Of a stretch of DNA of 64,000 nucleotides, positions 1-12,344 are shown piece after piece. This DNA comes from Eudromia elegans (Eukaryota; Chordata; Aves; Tinamiformes; Tinamidae), in the NCBI GenBank assembly GCA_003342815.1, contig PTEX01000004.1, positions 1,240,001 through 1,304,000 on the forward strand. The letters run 5' to 3'. Within the stretch, counting starts at the first letter, position 1, and each line of letters starts with the position of its first letter. The position numbers and the translations under genes were made by a program. Under the pieces are notes generated by a model. That model ran no database searches and was not told where the DNA came from. It worked only from the letters and a program-made list of their open reading frames with translations.

Positions 1-2649
1 TTTGTCATTATAGGGTCCTCAATCTTATTTGCTGCCCTGGGATCTTTCTTTAGTCATTAAGGGCCAAGCAGGTACCACCAGACAAACTGAGCGGTTTTAA
101 GGGAGTTCCTAAGAGAGCGAACAGGCCCAACTGGCTTCCTGTGTTTGGCCACCAGGAACAGGGCCTCCAACAAAAGTTAGGAACTTCAGAGAAATTTTGA
201 GGTGAAGGTTCAAGTCAGTCCCCAGGCAGCGTGGTACCACAGCAGCCAGAACTGCTGAAGAAGTGACAAGTCTCTTCGGAGCCGCTTCGGGAAGGCCAAT
301 AAGCTTGTGCAGTAGTGTGAACACGCATGTCATCGCTCCCCTCTGGGGAGGCACTGCCGCATTTTGTTGTTGTTTTGTTTCAGGTTTTGCTGACTTGACT
401 GCCCAGAATAATAAAACAGATGGAGGCTCTGATTTTATAGGACAAGAGCAGCATGTGAAAGTGAACAGCAGAGGCAAAGAAGTGCAGCAGCAGAGATAAT
501 TCATGCGATGTCATTTGGAGGAGGACTCCAGGCAGAATGGAAGAATTTTCAGCACCTGAAAACAGGGGGGTATCAGCCCACATAACGAAGATGGGGAGGT
601 ACAGGAGCATGACAAAAGGACTGCGGCAATAAAACTAAGAAAAAAATTCTTCTAGGAGGACACTGTGTTTCAGTACCACACTCCCTACATCTGCTTAAGA
701 GAAAAACAGCACTTTTACGTCCATTCGGGTAGCTACTTCACCGTGAGAGCTAAGGTCTGGCGTTCCCCAGTAGTCTGGAAAAAGGAGCAGGGCATGTAAG
801 GCTGGGTGCCCTGGCCCTGCAGAGATGGAGCTATGGGCTGAGGGGGCATAGGGATCCCAGGGGGGCCAGCTGGGGCAGCCAAGGCCCCAGGACCCCGAGC
901 ACTCATTAGCAGCACTGTGGGAAGCAATTCTGCAGGTTTCTCCTCTACAGTTACCATAAATATTGCTCTTAGAGACAAGAAAGACAAGACAGAAAAACCT
1001 CCAATACTTTTCCACAATACTGGGACTAGAAGTGGTAGCTAAAATCCAAGTACTTCCCAGGGAGAAATACACTGAGCTAGTATGACAGAACTCAATAAAA
1101 ATTCTTTGCAGGTCTGTACAGAACGATCAGTGCAACTTGCAGTGAGCATCTAGATTAGGATTATTTTTTGTTTTATAGAGAGATATAAAAATCGCACTAC
1201 AGCAAAGAAAGGATCAGATACACACACACTTTAAACAGGCTTGGGGCCTAGACTCAAAAATCTAAACAGTTCTCAGTGGTCATCAATACAAAAAATTCCA
1301 GATGTTTCCCTGTCCCGAAAATGCAGCAATATGCTTGGCTTTCTCGTTACACAATACATAACAATTCCTCACTGAAAAATCTTGCTAACCTCCTCTTACT
1401 CATTCCAACTTCCCTTGCCAGTGCTAAGGAACGGAACGTCTACAGGATACACTCAACTTCAAAGCAGCCGAGATAGTGTGTAAAGCTCGTTTAGGCTATT
1501 TAGGAAAGGGAGAGAAGTTAGTTTTCAATTAAATGATAAGAGAAACATTTCAAGAAATCAGCTCTTATTTCCTTGAATTATGGTCCTAATTCACTCATTA
1601 TACATAATTATTAAATTTGCTTAAAATGATTAGATAGACTTTACTTATAAAAGAGAAATGAATGGGGCTGCCAATGTTTGCACATATCAGTCCATATAAA
1701 GAGACTCAAAGTTCTCCTTGGTGCTGCAAGTCTGTGTACATGTGCATACAAAATATCAAGGAAAATTTGGGGCAATAATCAACCATTTACAATAAGCCAA
1801 GTGCTCAACAGGCAAAGGAATGGCACTGCAAAAACTGTGGAACTATTCAGACTATTCGGAAATTCCCCAAACGGATCAAGAAAGTTCTTTCCTATCATCA
1901 CCTTTTCCTTCAGCTCCTCAATCCAGAAAGAATGCTACAGGCCTGTCCCAAAAACACTAGCACACAGGGGAGAGAGGTTAGGTGACTTTGAGGTGAGTTA
2001 ATGAGCAAAACAAGAGTGCAGAGAGCGGGAATTACTGATGTCCATTTGGAGCCTGGCCTCCAGTGTCTGTGTGCGAGCGCTCAGCCCTCCTCCTCGTGGG
2101 TGATTTTGTGGCCGGGCTCTTTGGCACGCTGCAGTGCCTGCAGTGAGCTGCTCGTGGCAGTCCCTCTCTGCGCGCCGTGGCATAACGCAGTGCATCAAAT
2201 ACTGACAAATGAGGGACAATAAAAACGTCTTTCATCACGAACTCTAACGCTATTGTGTATGTGGTAACAAACAAACAGAGCTCCCCTTCTCGTAAACTAT
2301 GTCCTTCACTGGTGGTAACTCCTGTCACGTTTGAAAGGTGTCATCTTAAACACATATGAAATCCTATTGCTTAAATACTGGGGGAGTGTTGCGGGGGGCA
2401 AAGTCACTTTTTGTTTCTCTAGAGGACCAAAACCACCCAAATACACTGTGCTTCAAGCATCCATTTTTAAGGAAGAAATAGAAAGAACAGATGAAGGAGG
2501 ACATTTTCTGTGCAAAGCACTAGATTTTGTAGGTCTTAAAACCAACAGACCGTGTTACATATTCACCAGCATTATGTACCCGAAGCATTTCTACCTGGAT
2601 ACAGAGATGCTCCTAGGCACCCCTCGCGATCTCCAGGCAGACCTTCCTT
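1..2649. other. Non-coding stretch, nothing definite
   Basis: I see no gene or recognisable repeat here. Open frames on both strands are at most 125 codons, overlap each other and encode nothing I recognise. There is a T/G-rich tract near 361-380 and an AT-rich stretch at about 1560-1665 that could be conserved non-coding sequence, but nothing in it is specific. The stretch ends where the CpG-rich patch begins. Confidence 0.6.
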
Positions 2650-2945
2650 AGCCCTTCCGCAGACGGGCACTCGCTGCTTTTCCGCGCGGCAAGGAAGGGG
2701 CAGGGGCTGCACCGCGGCTCGCACCGAGCCGGGCACACGGCACCGAGCGCTGCCCCATGGCCACGGCACCCGGCTGCCCTCGCCTCGCCAAGTCCCAGCA
2801 CCCACCACACTCCGCTCGCTATTCCCACACCGCTAAAACTGCGGAGACTGCTGGATATCCAGCACGACAAGCAGGTTCATTCGGCGAGGACGCCTGCCGC
2901 AACGGGTAGCACACCAAGGGCTCACCACAACCAGCGGGCGCATTA
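2650..2945. promoter_or_regulatory. CpG-island-like patch
   Basis: This stretch is strongly GC-rich against AT-rich surroundings. I count about 22 CpG dinucleotides between 2655 and 2840 and about seven more up to 2945, so CpG depletion is absent and the observed/expected ratio is near 1 by eye. Such patches mark promoters or orphan CpG islands in birds and other vertebrates. I see no TATA box, start codon context or exon that would make it a specific promoter. It opens a block of unusual sequence running to 3770. It could also be a GC-rich patch without function, since bird genomes hold many. Confidence 0.5.
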
Positions 2946-3112
2946 ACTGACAAGCCAGGGCTGCTGCTCTGCTCGGTGCCAGATGCTGAGGGTCCTTGGG
3001 GACACTCGGGCTACACACTAGCCCTAGACACAACGCAGCACTTGCTGCAGCTCACTGTCCAGAGCAGGGAGACGAGTGCCTTGTAGGGGAAAAAATATAA
3101 CCAGAGAAAGTG

Positions 3113-3130
3113 CCCGTGCAGCTGCACGGG
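3113..3130. repeat. 18-bp perfect palindrome centred on CAGCTG
   Basis: CCCGTGCAGCTGCACGGG reads the same on both strands with no spacer. The centre is a CAGCTG E-box, the site class bound by dimeric bHLH proteins such as MYOD, ASCL1 and TFAP4. By simple base frequencies a perfect 18-bp palindrome is expected about 0.2 times in 64 kb. It lies between two CpG-rich patches. A role is inference only. Confidence 0.6.
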
Positions 3131-3364
3131 TGTCAGTGTGCCTGTCTGTCAGATGTCGCATAGCCAGGGCTTCAGAAGACAGAAAGCAGCAGGCTCCATT
3201 TGGAGCTCTGGGGAGGCAAAATGGAGGCTCTCTGGCAGCCAGGGACTGAGGGAGAATATTAAACACTCCATGCCTAATCGAGCATCTTTTCAAATTAGCT
3301 CGGCTGCCTTATTTGCTCTATTCAGAGAGAACAAAGAGCTGAAATGCTACAAAGCATCTGCAGC

Positions 3365-3590
3365 ACTGGCGCCCAACCGGCCCCCTCCCGCTCCGGCCGC
3401 AGTGCTCACGGGCACAGAAGGGGCCTGTGGCCCCACAGAGGCTGCACGAGCCCCTCCGCGCTGGCCCTCGGCCACGGGGGCCGTGGTGCTGGGAGCATCT
3501 CCTCCCATGTGCCCGCTTCAGCGGGACCGTTCCCACCACAAGGGCCTTCCGTGGCGGGAGCCTCTGCAAGGGAGGCTGCCGCTCCAGTAT
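3365..3590. promoter_or_regulatory. Second CpG-rich patch
   Basis: A GC-rich stretch with about 18 CpG in roughly 220 bases. Open frames run across it in several frames on both strands, as expected when GC content lowers stop-codon frequency, so I do not read it as an exon. With the patch at 2650-2945 and the motif cluster at 3601-3655 it forms the most promoter- or enhancer-like kilobase of the window. Confidence 0.45.
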
Positions 3591-3600
3591 GAGCAAGGCT

Positions 3601-3655
3601 CACCTGCTAATTAATCACGGATTAGTAAAGCTTATCCCACCGGATAAGCCACCTG
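3601..3655. promoter_or_regulatory. Candidate enhancer core: paired CACCTG, homeodomain and mirrored GATA sites
   Basis: The element is framed by two near-identical 11-mers, CACCTGCTAAT at 3601 and CACCTGCAAAT at 3650. Between them are TTAATCA, a GGATTA site (complement TAATCC, the OTX/PITX/bicoid class) at 3619-3624, and a perfect inverted repeat GCTTATCC-cacc-GGATAAGC (3630-3649) holding two GATA sites facing each other. Known biology: ZEB1/ZEB2 bind paired CACCT sites and GATA factors bind AGATAA-like cores. The grouping suggests a developmental enhancer. That is inference; each motif alone is common, and the 8-bp inverted repeat is expected several times by chance. Confidence 0.4.
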
Positions 3656-6600
3656 CAAATATTATAAGACACACTTTCTTCATCTGCAGATCAAGACAGG
3701 AACAAGTTGTTAAATGCACAGAGGTGATTTGCCTCATTTCAAGGCAAATTGGTAAAAATTTATAATAAAAAAGACCAGACTGGGGAGAGTGGGGGGAATC
3801 ATGGCCCTGTTTGAACTTCCAAGTCACAATTTTATGAAACATTTCTTCACCCCTCCAACCTACAAACATGCTCCTCACCCTATCTAGTCAATTCTTGTTT
3901 GTGCTCAGATGAAACCGTGGCATCTACTATTACGAAACAAACTAAACCACACTTTCTGCTCTGCTTATCCCTTTAAGCATTCCTCCTAACTCCAGTTATT
4001 CCACTGAAATGTAAGCATTGGGACTTATGGTTATTTCAGTATCAACCGAAGACAGCAGAAAACAGCAGTGAGAATCTTCTTGCAAACAGGGCAGGATGTC
4101 TAATGAGGTCAGAGAACTAACCATTTGATTAGGGCAGTATTAGCTGCTGCAGCTTATTCGACAAGGCGAATGCTCCAGAACCCTGCAGCAAGGAGGGAAT
4201 ACTGGAACTGCCCCCCAACCAGTGCATGAAAGGATGTGTTTCTGATTGACCCCAAATCTAAAACAATAACTTTAAGCTAAGCCAGACGGGAAGGTCAGCA
4301 AGAAGGAGCAAGGCGAGGCCAGGCACACTCAGCGTTTCTCCGGCCTCTCCAGCATCTGCACGACTGCTCCCTAAACACCCTGGCACACTCCAAGTTCCCT
4401 TCGTGTTTGGACCCCACCTCCACAACCCTTCTTGGGGAACCCCCGGGCTTTTTGTGTTGAGTAACTTGCTTGAATTAAACATACCGCATTCCGCTGGAAG
4501 AGGAAGGGCAGAAGGGATCAGGAAGGTCTACGTAGGTTAAAGCCGCCAATGTCCATATAGACAAGATGAGGTTGCTGTGCAAGGCAGAGCTGTTTGTTTA
4601 CATCCTATACACCACTGCTTGTTACCTAACTTAACAGCATCCCAAGTGAGTGCATACAATGAAACAGCCTCAAGATCTCCATAGTATATTAATCATTTGT
4701 CTTAAAATTTGTCATGTACTTTGTGCAATTGTGGTATATTAAGAATTTAAAATATTAACCTGTCCAAGGTCTTTGTTCAGTCAGCTTAAAGACAATTGCT
4801 GCCTGAGGGTTACCATGGTTTGCTTGCAACTAAAGCTCTTTCTTCTCTTTTAGAGTTTTCATCTTTTAAAATATCAGAGCAAGAAAGACAACCTCGATAA
4901 TGAGTTCAATGAGTGCTGTTACTTGATACACTCCTAAAGACTTATTTACTTGTTCAAAACTGTTCCCTCCCTGGGCATTTCAGAAGTGTCCTGCGCACAC
5001 AGAAAGACTATTATTTGTCTGCTCCCACAAGATGCACAGAGACTATCAGACCTCGTTACAAGCATGACGATACTGCTGGCAAGGTTTCTTTAAAAGAGTA
5101 ATCTTTGACCTAGGAATTCACTTAATCCTCCCCTTAGCCAGCAGATACCAAATGTCTTCCCTTCCTGGGTTTCAGTCATGGTCATTCTTCTCCTCAGAGG
5201 GATGAGCTGAATGTTGAGTTAGCTTAGCAAATGTTTTTGAGTACTTATTCACATGAAATGCATATTTCAATTTTAGGAATACACTAGGGATTATCCTAAG
5301 CTACAAGAGACATTTTAGGGAAAAAATAAAGGTTTTGATGATTTCACATCATCAAATACATACCTAAGATGGACTCACAATCTCATTTCAACTGAGTGCA
5401 AGTTATGCGAGAATCATTTTCAAAGAAGAAACTCAGTTGGAGTAACATCCAATGCTCCAAACTCATATTAAATCTTTGGAACTCTCATTTAATAGGTAAT
5501 AACCAGTTGTTGCTACACTATAAAAATTTTACATCCCTAAAACTATTTTCTCATCTCAGTAAACAAAGTAGCATCCAAAAAATAATATCATTTTTTCTTG
5601 TTTGTGGTCCCATGAGCCTTCTGCTAATGTCTCAAGCTCTTCTAGACTCCTCCTTAGGTTCTTCTGAGGTAAAGAAGAGCTATCAGATATGGTGGAAGGA
5701 ACAGCTGAAAAAGACGAACCTTCCTTCAGTTCAAACCCTCTCTGAGTCCTGGTACTCATATCAACTTCTCTCATCAGCAGCTAGGCAGCATTCAGTTCAT
5801 GTTGATCTGACCTGCAGCCTCCATTCACAATGGGTAGCTCTTTATTGTTTGAATAAAAGACCTACTAAAACTGATTTATCCTTTCCTGCCTCCTCTTTGG
5901 TTAGTTATGGTCCCATTCTGTTTGCTGCAAGAAATACTACAAGCTGCTTTCCAAATTCAAACACACACAAGGCTGTCAAAAGAGAAGATGCCGTCAGATC
6001 CATCAATGCATTAGTTATAGTGATGGGTACCAACAGCTTTTGCTAGAGTGAAATTGCATTGCAGGCCATCAAGACTAGTTCAGACTTCTCGTAGATCTCA
6101 CTATATTATCACTAGACATAGAGCTATAAATCAGCCTGAGCAGTCTCTATATCCGCAAAGCAGTAAGTAAGATAAGTGAGGGATACCAAGTTAGCAAGGC
6201 GGAAACAAATAGCTCTTTAGCTGATTAACCACTCTTCTATATCCTTGTCTTAAAATACTCATCAAAAAAAAGGAAGAAAATCTGTGTTTCAAACTGGACC
6301 CACTCTTATTCATCATCTCTTGCCTCCTAAGCAGTCAATTTCCAAGTGTCCATCACCACTTCATATGTCTCTTCCCCAATCCCCACCATGAGGCTCCTTG
6401 GCAAAACAAGAGCTAATCCCCTCACATCAACCACAGGTCGGATGTTCTCAGTGGCTCTCCGGAGGCCCGCGTTCACTCCCTGAAATCCTGCAAGTCGCCT
6501 TGCACCAGAGAGGATATTTGCCTAGCAGATGCATTATGAAATCTTAGTATTGCTTCAAGTCCTGCTTCTGGCTTGCAGAAAACTGCCTCCATGAATGGGT

Positions 6601-8612
6601 TTCTCCTGCTCCTGACACTGTCATGTCACCTGCTGGGGCCAACCAAGACCAGACAAGTCATGAGTGATGTTCATGTTATGTCTCCTATGCTTGTCCCTAG
6701 TGAGACAGAATACAATTCCTCAGCTCGTGCAGCAAGCACAAAAGGAAGTACTAAAACTCCCCTTGTTCTGACCTGGGTCATTGAAATATAATTGCACATG
6801 AGACGCTCATTGATCTTGGCCTTTACAGTAAATTGTGACAGGAACGCTACAACACCAGCTCTGTAGAGCCTCAGGCTGAGAACAGGCAATTTCAGTATTG
6901 CTGGAAAATCCAGCAAATGTTTGGGAACTCTATGAGCATTTGTAGCTCTGATCTGCTCAGTGTGAGGCCACTGCACCATTTGTCATGTTGAAGGAAACAC
7001 AGTGCTTCTGTAAACTGGGCATGTAGTGTGTTAGTCTCAAAGCAGCCGAGATCTTTGCTCTCTAGCTCTCCTCTTCCTATCTCCATGAAACAGCATTTTA
7101 AGTTGGGTGGTCTTGCTTGAGTCATTCTCATTAAGCCATGTAAATACTCAGTCTGGCCAACCACTGCTTTCATAGTTGTACCAGCTGGACATAAAGACTG
7201 ACATACACAAGCAAACCAGAAGAAATTATTTCCTGTCTGTGCTTTAATTTGACCTTACAGATAACACACAAGTGCATTAAATCACACTTCTCTGAAAATT
7301 TCCTATCATAGTCATACATACTTACATGTACTGACAAGCACACGCCTCCATAAACAGCTGCACACTCGTGCAAGCTCATCATGGAATTAAGCATCTACAC
7401 ATTGACAGGCTTACTACCACATCTGCACAACACTTCACTTCCACATAGTATCACCTACCCAAGCTCACAAAGTGTACACGAGCAGTCACAGAGAGATGCC
7501 CTCAAATACTAATCCTGCCATTCCCCTCCGCTTTTTCCTCAGCCAAAGCAGCACACACACAACGCTGCATCTCAAGGTCTTCGTAAGCTGCAGCCATTGT
7601 GCAAAATTCAGGCACTCTAAAAATGTCCTGAAATGAACTAAAAGGCAATGCTGTGTGCTGAGGGAGGAAGCAAAGAGCGTAACTGTTAAAAAGATATTCA
7701 AATACATGCATTCTTTTATTATCGTAGTGATTCTTACTTAAATTGGAGGGGAGAGGAATTTACAGAAGAACTATAAGCCGAGTAGGAGCCTTGTTACAAC
7801 AGCACTGACAACAAACTGGGTTTGCAGGAGAACCTTTGGGTTGGAAGAAGTCAGTAACTGAGTACTCCTACTCTCTATTTCTGCTGGCTCTGCAGCAAAT
7901 CCTGGCCATCTCCAGAAGCCTCTCCTTTCACAGTGACTGAGGGCACTCAGTCAGAGAGGTGGTTCATAATCACCCTGTATGCATGGGTATCCTCACATCT
8001 CCCTTGCGGTGAGGATTTATAGAGGGGGCATCATTTGCTACTTTTTGGCAAGAAAACTGAACAGCCAAACCCTTTCCAGACATCTTGCTAGCAGCAACAG
8101 TAGCTCTCCAAACAAGCCTGGAAGACATGGAGCAGGGCAGGCTGTGTCCTGGCAACCACCATCCCTAGGTGCTGAAGTAAGCCCTGGCCATCAGCAAGGA
8201 TGCCTACAGGCATCCACAGGATGTCTCCAAGACTCCAAATTGGCTGTTTCTATAGCAACTCCCCCCAAACCTGCAGCTCTAAGTGCTCCGACAGCTGAAA
8301 ATGCAACTCTGACAAAGAGGAAGAAATAAAAGCTGAGCAAATTTCCCTTTACAACTTCCAGAGAGGTCATGTCACTGTATGGCAGTGAAGCTATGCGACT
8401 TTTCTTTCCCTTGTTTTACAGAATGGTAGATAAAAGAGCCTCTGAGAGCAGACTTTGTATGAAAGAGCTTAAAATCAGCAGAAAATGGCTCTATTTCTTT
8501 TGCCATTGATGGGAGATTTGTTTCCTTTGTGAGATCCTTGTGGAATCCAAACTCGGAAAAGAAAATGCCCTGGGTACTTCCCTGATAAGCCCACTGTCAG
8601 GCCAAGGTTCTC
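3656..8612. other. Non-coding stretch with a chance-like long open frame
   Basis: I find no gene I can support. An AT-rich run with conserved-element character follows the motif cluster up to about 3770. Another lies at about 4640-4760. A 216-codon plus-strand frame at 5396-6046 is the longest in the window but has low-complexity leucine/serine-rich content and no recognisable motif; I treat it as chance. No repeat family is recognisable here. Confidence 0.5.
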
Positions 8613-8632
8613 CTGTCACCGTATGGTGACAG
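8613..8632. repeat. Hairpin-capable inverted repeat
   Basis: CTGTCACC-gtat-GGTGACAG is a perfect inverted repeat with 8-bp arms and a 4-nt spacer. As DNA it could be a dyad binding site, as RNA a short stem-loop. About ten repeats of this size are expected by chance in a window this long, so it is recorded as structure only. Confidence 0.45.
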
Positions 8633-8869
8633 AGGGAGTGTGAGTAATGAAAATGAAGAGGAAGGATGGATGTGAAGGCAAGATGGATAGGAATGGAGGC
8701 AAAAAAAAAATAGTCCTTCCATTTGATTGAATTTTGTAGTTTGGTTTTTTTTTAATTCATCTTTCTCAAATATACAGAAGAGTGAAGAGAATAATCTGAA
8801 GCTAGGGCCCTTTTGAAAAAACAAAGGAGCTAGAGAAGAAATTGAGTTCAATATTTATACAGTGCAGTT

Positions 8870-8882
8870 CTAATTAAATTAG
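8870..8882. promoter_or_regulatory. Homeodomain dyad TAATTAAATTA
   Basis: CTAATT-a-AATTAG is a near-palindrome containing two inverted TAAT cores, the arrangement bound by dimers of paired-class and related homeodomain proteins. It sits in AT-rich sequence with no gene nearby. Such sites arise often by chance in AT-rich DNA. Confidence 0.3.
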
Positions 8883-9337
8883 AAGGCCTACAGATGTGAT
8901 GGAGATCAGCTACTTTGCTCCCCTGAACCCTGCTCTTCATCATTATCACTGTTAAATTTTTAACTATGTTACTGGTAAAACTGCAGTTTCATTAAAAGTA
9001 AAGAAAATAAAAAAATAAAAAGAAGCAACAATGTTTTATCTTGGAAGGAGTGAACAGGGGAGTTCACAGCTCTTTCCCTCCCAGCATGAGGCCACCTGGT
9101 AAATATCTGAGAGCAGCACTCATCTTCACTATATCCCCTCAGGTTACTAGTCTCCTTGGGAGCTAATAAAACGGAACCACTGTGCAGTCTCCAATGGAAC
9201 AGGGAATTGCTCGGTTGCATCCAGGACTAGACACCAAAGCTTCTCCTTTCCACCCCTCTTTCTTAACACCCAGAGCTATTCCTATTAAGAGTGAGAAATT
9301 CGGGCGCTCAATATTGCAAATCCTCCCTCCTCAGGAC

Positions 9338-9352
9338 TCTGCCATCTAGTGG
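9338..9352 (-). promoter_or_regulatory. CTCF core motif, minus strand
   Basis: Read on the minus strand this gives CCACTAGATGGCAG, matching all 14 positions of the CTCF core consensus CCASYAGRKGGCRS. TTGCAG lies just 5' of the core, the side where CTCF sites often carry an upstream TGCA-type extension. CTCF is the zinc-finger insulator and loop-anchor protein. By base frequency an exact core match is expected about 0.03 times in this window, so this is one of the better-supported regulatory calls. Occupancy cannot be judged from sequence. Confidence 0.6.
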
Positions 9353-10465
9353 AACCTGCAACCCTAAACTAGGGGCCAGAAGCTCCACGGAGCACGAGAG
9401 AGTCGGGCGTCTAAGACCACGTCGGCTACATTTGAGCATTAACAAATTCTACATCTGGAGCAGGAGATGGGGTCCTACCTAGTTCCTGCCCAGTCAGTGT
9501 ACCTGGAGAGTCATGTTTACACTTGCATTCTTGCTTGATCTCATTCTGCTCCCAAACACCATGAATATTCAATTATTTCAAGCTGAGAAAAGATGCTTCA
9601 ATAGCAAGAAGAGAGTTACATTTTCATTTGCTCACTTACCTGCTGGCTAGAGCAGACTGAGACCATGGTGTATAGCCAGTTCCCACAGACAAGATATGTG
9701 CTGCAGCCACCAGAATGGTAGGCAAAAAGGGGACACTTCCACTGTTTGGAAGATCTGTTGTGGATTTGAGCATCTGAGAGGCACTTAGATGGCACCAAGT
9801 AACATAATACTTTCTTCTTTACATATGGCCCCAAGTCCTATCTGCTGATCTTCTACAGGAGGCTGTCCAAGCATTTCATATGACTGCACAGGAATCACTG
9901 ATTCTGTTACCTGGTGCATCCCCAAGACAGCACAGAGGTGTATCCAACAGAGATGAAGGGGCTAATCCCTGGTGCTAGAGGTTCTAGACAACCCTTCACA
10001 TCAAGCAGAAAAGCATACAACTCGTGCCAGTGCCCAGGTTCTCCACAGTGCAATGCACCACACCTGCCTGTGCCCCCTATTTCTCACCATACACCTGACG
10101 GGAATGGAAGTCCCTTGAAATAGCCTTCCCGGGAATTCCCAGGGCAGCACTTTGTGCAAGGCCAGCCTGAGATACAGATTCTCCCTGCTTAACCCCAGCT
10201 GAGGTGATGCAAAGCGACGTGCTCAAATTCATATGGACAGTTACAGGCAAAAATCACAAATACAGCTAATGTCTTTTGACTTCTGTTCAGGCCACAAATA
10301 TTCTCTTCCTGCACCTTCTTTCCTCCCTTCTTACCCCAAACACCTCGATCTTCCACTTCCTGAAAGGACAGGGATGCTAATGTGCCACAAGTAATACACT
10401 AGTAAAACACAATTTCTTAATCCCTACAGTTTGAATTCAAAGAGTGATATAACAGCTGCCTTGGG

Positions 10466-10482
10466 AAAAAAAAAAAAAAAAA
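10466..10482 (+). repeat. A17 homopolymer
   Basis: An uninterrupted run of 17 A, followed by TAAAACACAGACAG. I looked for a retroposed gene or SINE body upstream and saw none, so it is listed as a simple repeat. Runs of the same length occur at 38941-38957 and 45486-45502. Confidence 0.8.
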
Positions 10483-12344
10483 TAAAACACAGACAGAGAA
10501 ACAGGGGCAAGCTTTGCAAATTCTTATTTCCCATAGCAGCTATCTTACAGCTTCCTTTTCTAAAGTCATTACTAGAGCTCGAGCACATGCCCGAGGCTCC
10601 AGGAAACACCCCATGAGGTCTCAAGGGGCACTCTGCCCACACCTCAGGTCTTCTTGTTGCTGTGCTATAGGGGAGGGAAATTCACCCACTCCACCATCCT
10701 TGGAGGAATTAAGATGCACCAAGTATACAAAAGGCAAAAAAAAGATTTTAAAAATAAGTAATAATGAAGACTGATGGGGGAAGAATATGATTCAAGGACA
10801 GAAGCAATAGTTCATCATTCTGAAATTGCCTGTCCACCTTAGGAAGCAAATAGGGCCTTTTGGTCAGCTCCAAACTAAGCAGCACTTGTTACGTATAGCA
10901 CTTGTTATCAAAGCCTTCCCACAGTGGCCAGCAGGACTACCACATCCAGGGGATCATGCATTCGACCAAATAGTGCAACTACGATAGAGAGGCAGAAAGA
11001 GGGAACAAGAAAGCAGAGGAACCAGAGAGAAAAAGAATTTTAAAAGTGAAGCACAATTATAGACACGAAGAGGCCAAGGGGAGCAGGAAAAGAGCAGAGA
11101 AAAGAACTTATGAATAGACTCATCAGGAGATTGAACAGATACCAAAGAACGGATCTCAAGCCCTTTGCAATAGTACAGGTATGAGGGAAATGGGCTTCTG
11201 CTTTGCCCATAAAGACTCTCACCCCATTTCTTTGCTTATCTCTGCCTTTTAGCTTAGATTGTTTTAGATTGTTTCTTTTCCCCTAAGATCTTGTTTTCCT
11301 TCTTGTCATAATTGTGGGCTTTTTCCCCTCTTTCTCCCTCAGAGCAGCTGTCACATTTACTTAGGTCTCATGAACTGCTGTGCTGCGGGTGCACGTGATT
11401 AATTACTCCGTTAGCCTTCATTAAGTCGGTGGATTGGCACTCCGGCAGAGAGGCAGCAGGACCAGAAGGAGAAGCTATTCAGAGCCAGCAGGATCTGTGC
11501 CCTGCAGTTTCTGTGTATGTTGGGCGTGCAGGGCTTTTGTCCTCAAAAATAGCAATATTTGTGTGCTTAGGTAAACCACAAAGCTTCTGCTCCATTGCAG
11601 GCAAGACCGAATCAAAAACACAAGGTCCTGGACCATATTAGTACCTCAGCCAGCCTACTGCTATAGCCCCCTCTTCTTGTGTGGTAGAGACAGATTAAGA
11701 CCAGTGTACTGACAAGGGCTTTTGTCTTCATGGACCTCTCAGAGTTCAAGATTTAGAAGCCACAAATACCTTTCCCATAAGGCACACCAGTTGAAAAAAT
11801 AAAAAATCTCATTTGTACTTACAAACAAAATAATCCCATGTGTTCTATCTTCTAATCACCAAAGAAACAAGCTTTTGGGGAAGCACATGAAGAGACTCCA
11901 TGTGTCTGTGCATGCGTCATGAAATTACCATCTTTCATGCAAAAGCTATTGCTTCTCTGATGTTCAAAAAAGAGAGAAAATTCCATTTTTGTTCAGGTTC
12001 TACAAATACATCCCAGCTGTTTCTACCTGGGTTTATCTTATCCTGTAACGTGGCAGACAGCGTGTAGGACACAGTAATTGCAGCCTAAAACCTCCAAGTG
12101 TTTGCTTATACTCTTTATTCTGCACAAGTAGAAAGCGTGGTGCAGTCGCTACGTTATGACCTGTCCCCGTCCTCCTTACAGGGTGCACTATAGATGCTGT
12201 TGGAGTTTTTCTTCAAACACTCTCCAGCTTAATGCACTAAAGTACAGTTTTTGAGGTGATGCTACTGTGTTTTGCTAGTCAAAACTTGGAAGAGAAGTCA
12301 AATACAGGAAAGAGGATAGTTTGCCAACTGTAGCGATGCCATGT

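Larger units (their letters stand above)
8883..12344. other. Non-coding stretch
   Basis: Apart from the CTCF core at 9338 there is an A17 run at 10466-10482 with no recognisable retrosequence in front of it, A-rich low-complexity sequence near 9000-9025, and purine-rich sequence at about 10980-11105. Open frames are short and overlap. No gene or repeat family is recognisable. Confidence 0.5.

Noticed and set aside
5396-6046. 216-codon open frame as a gene
   Set aside because: No recognisable domain, leucine/serine-rich mixed composition, no clear exon signals or neighbours. Kept only as a low-interest observation.
1458-7056. Shared 16-mer TCAAAGCAGCCGAGAT near 1458 and near 7036
   Set aside because: About one shared 16-mer is expected by chance in 64 kb and the flanks do not match.
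7830-7870. CR1-like GGGTTGGAAG string
   Set aside because: Only ten bases agree with a CR1 tail and the flanks do not follow it.
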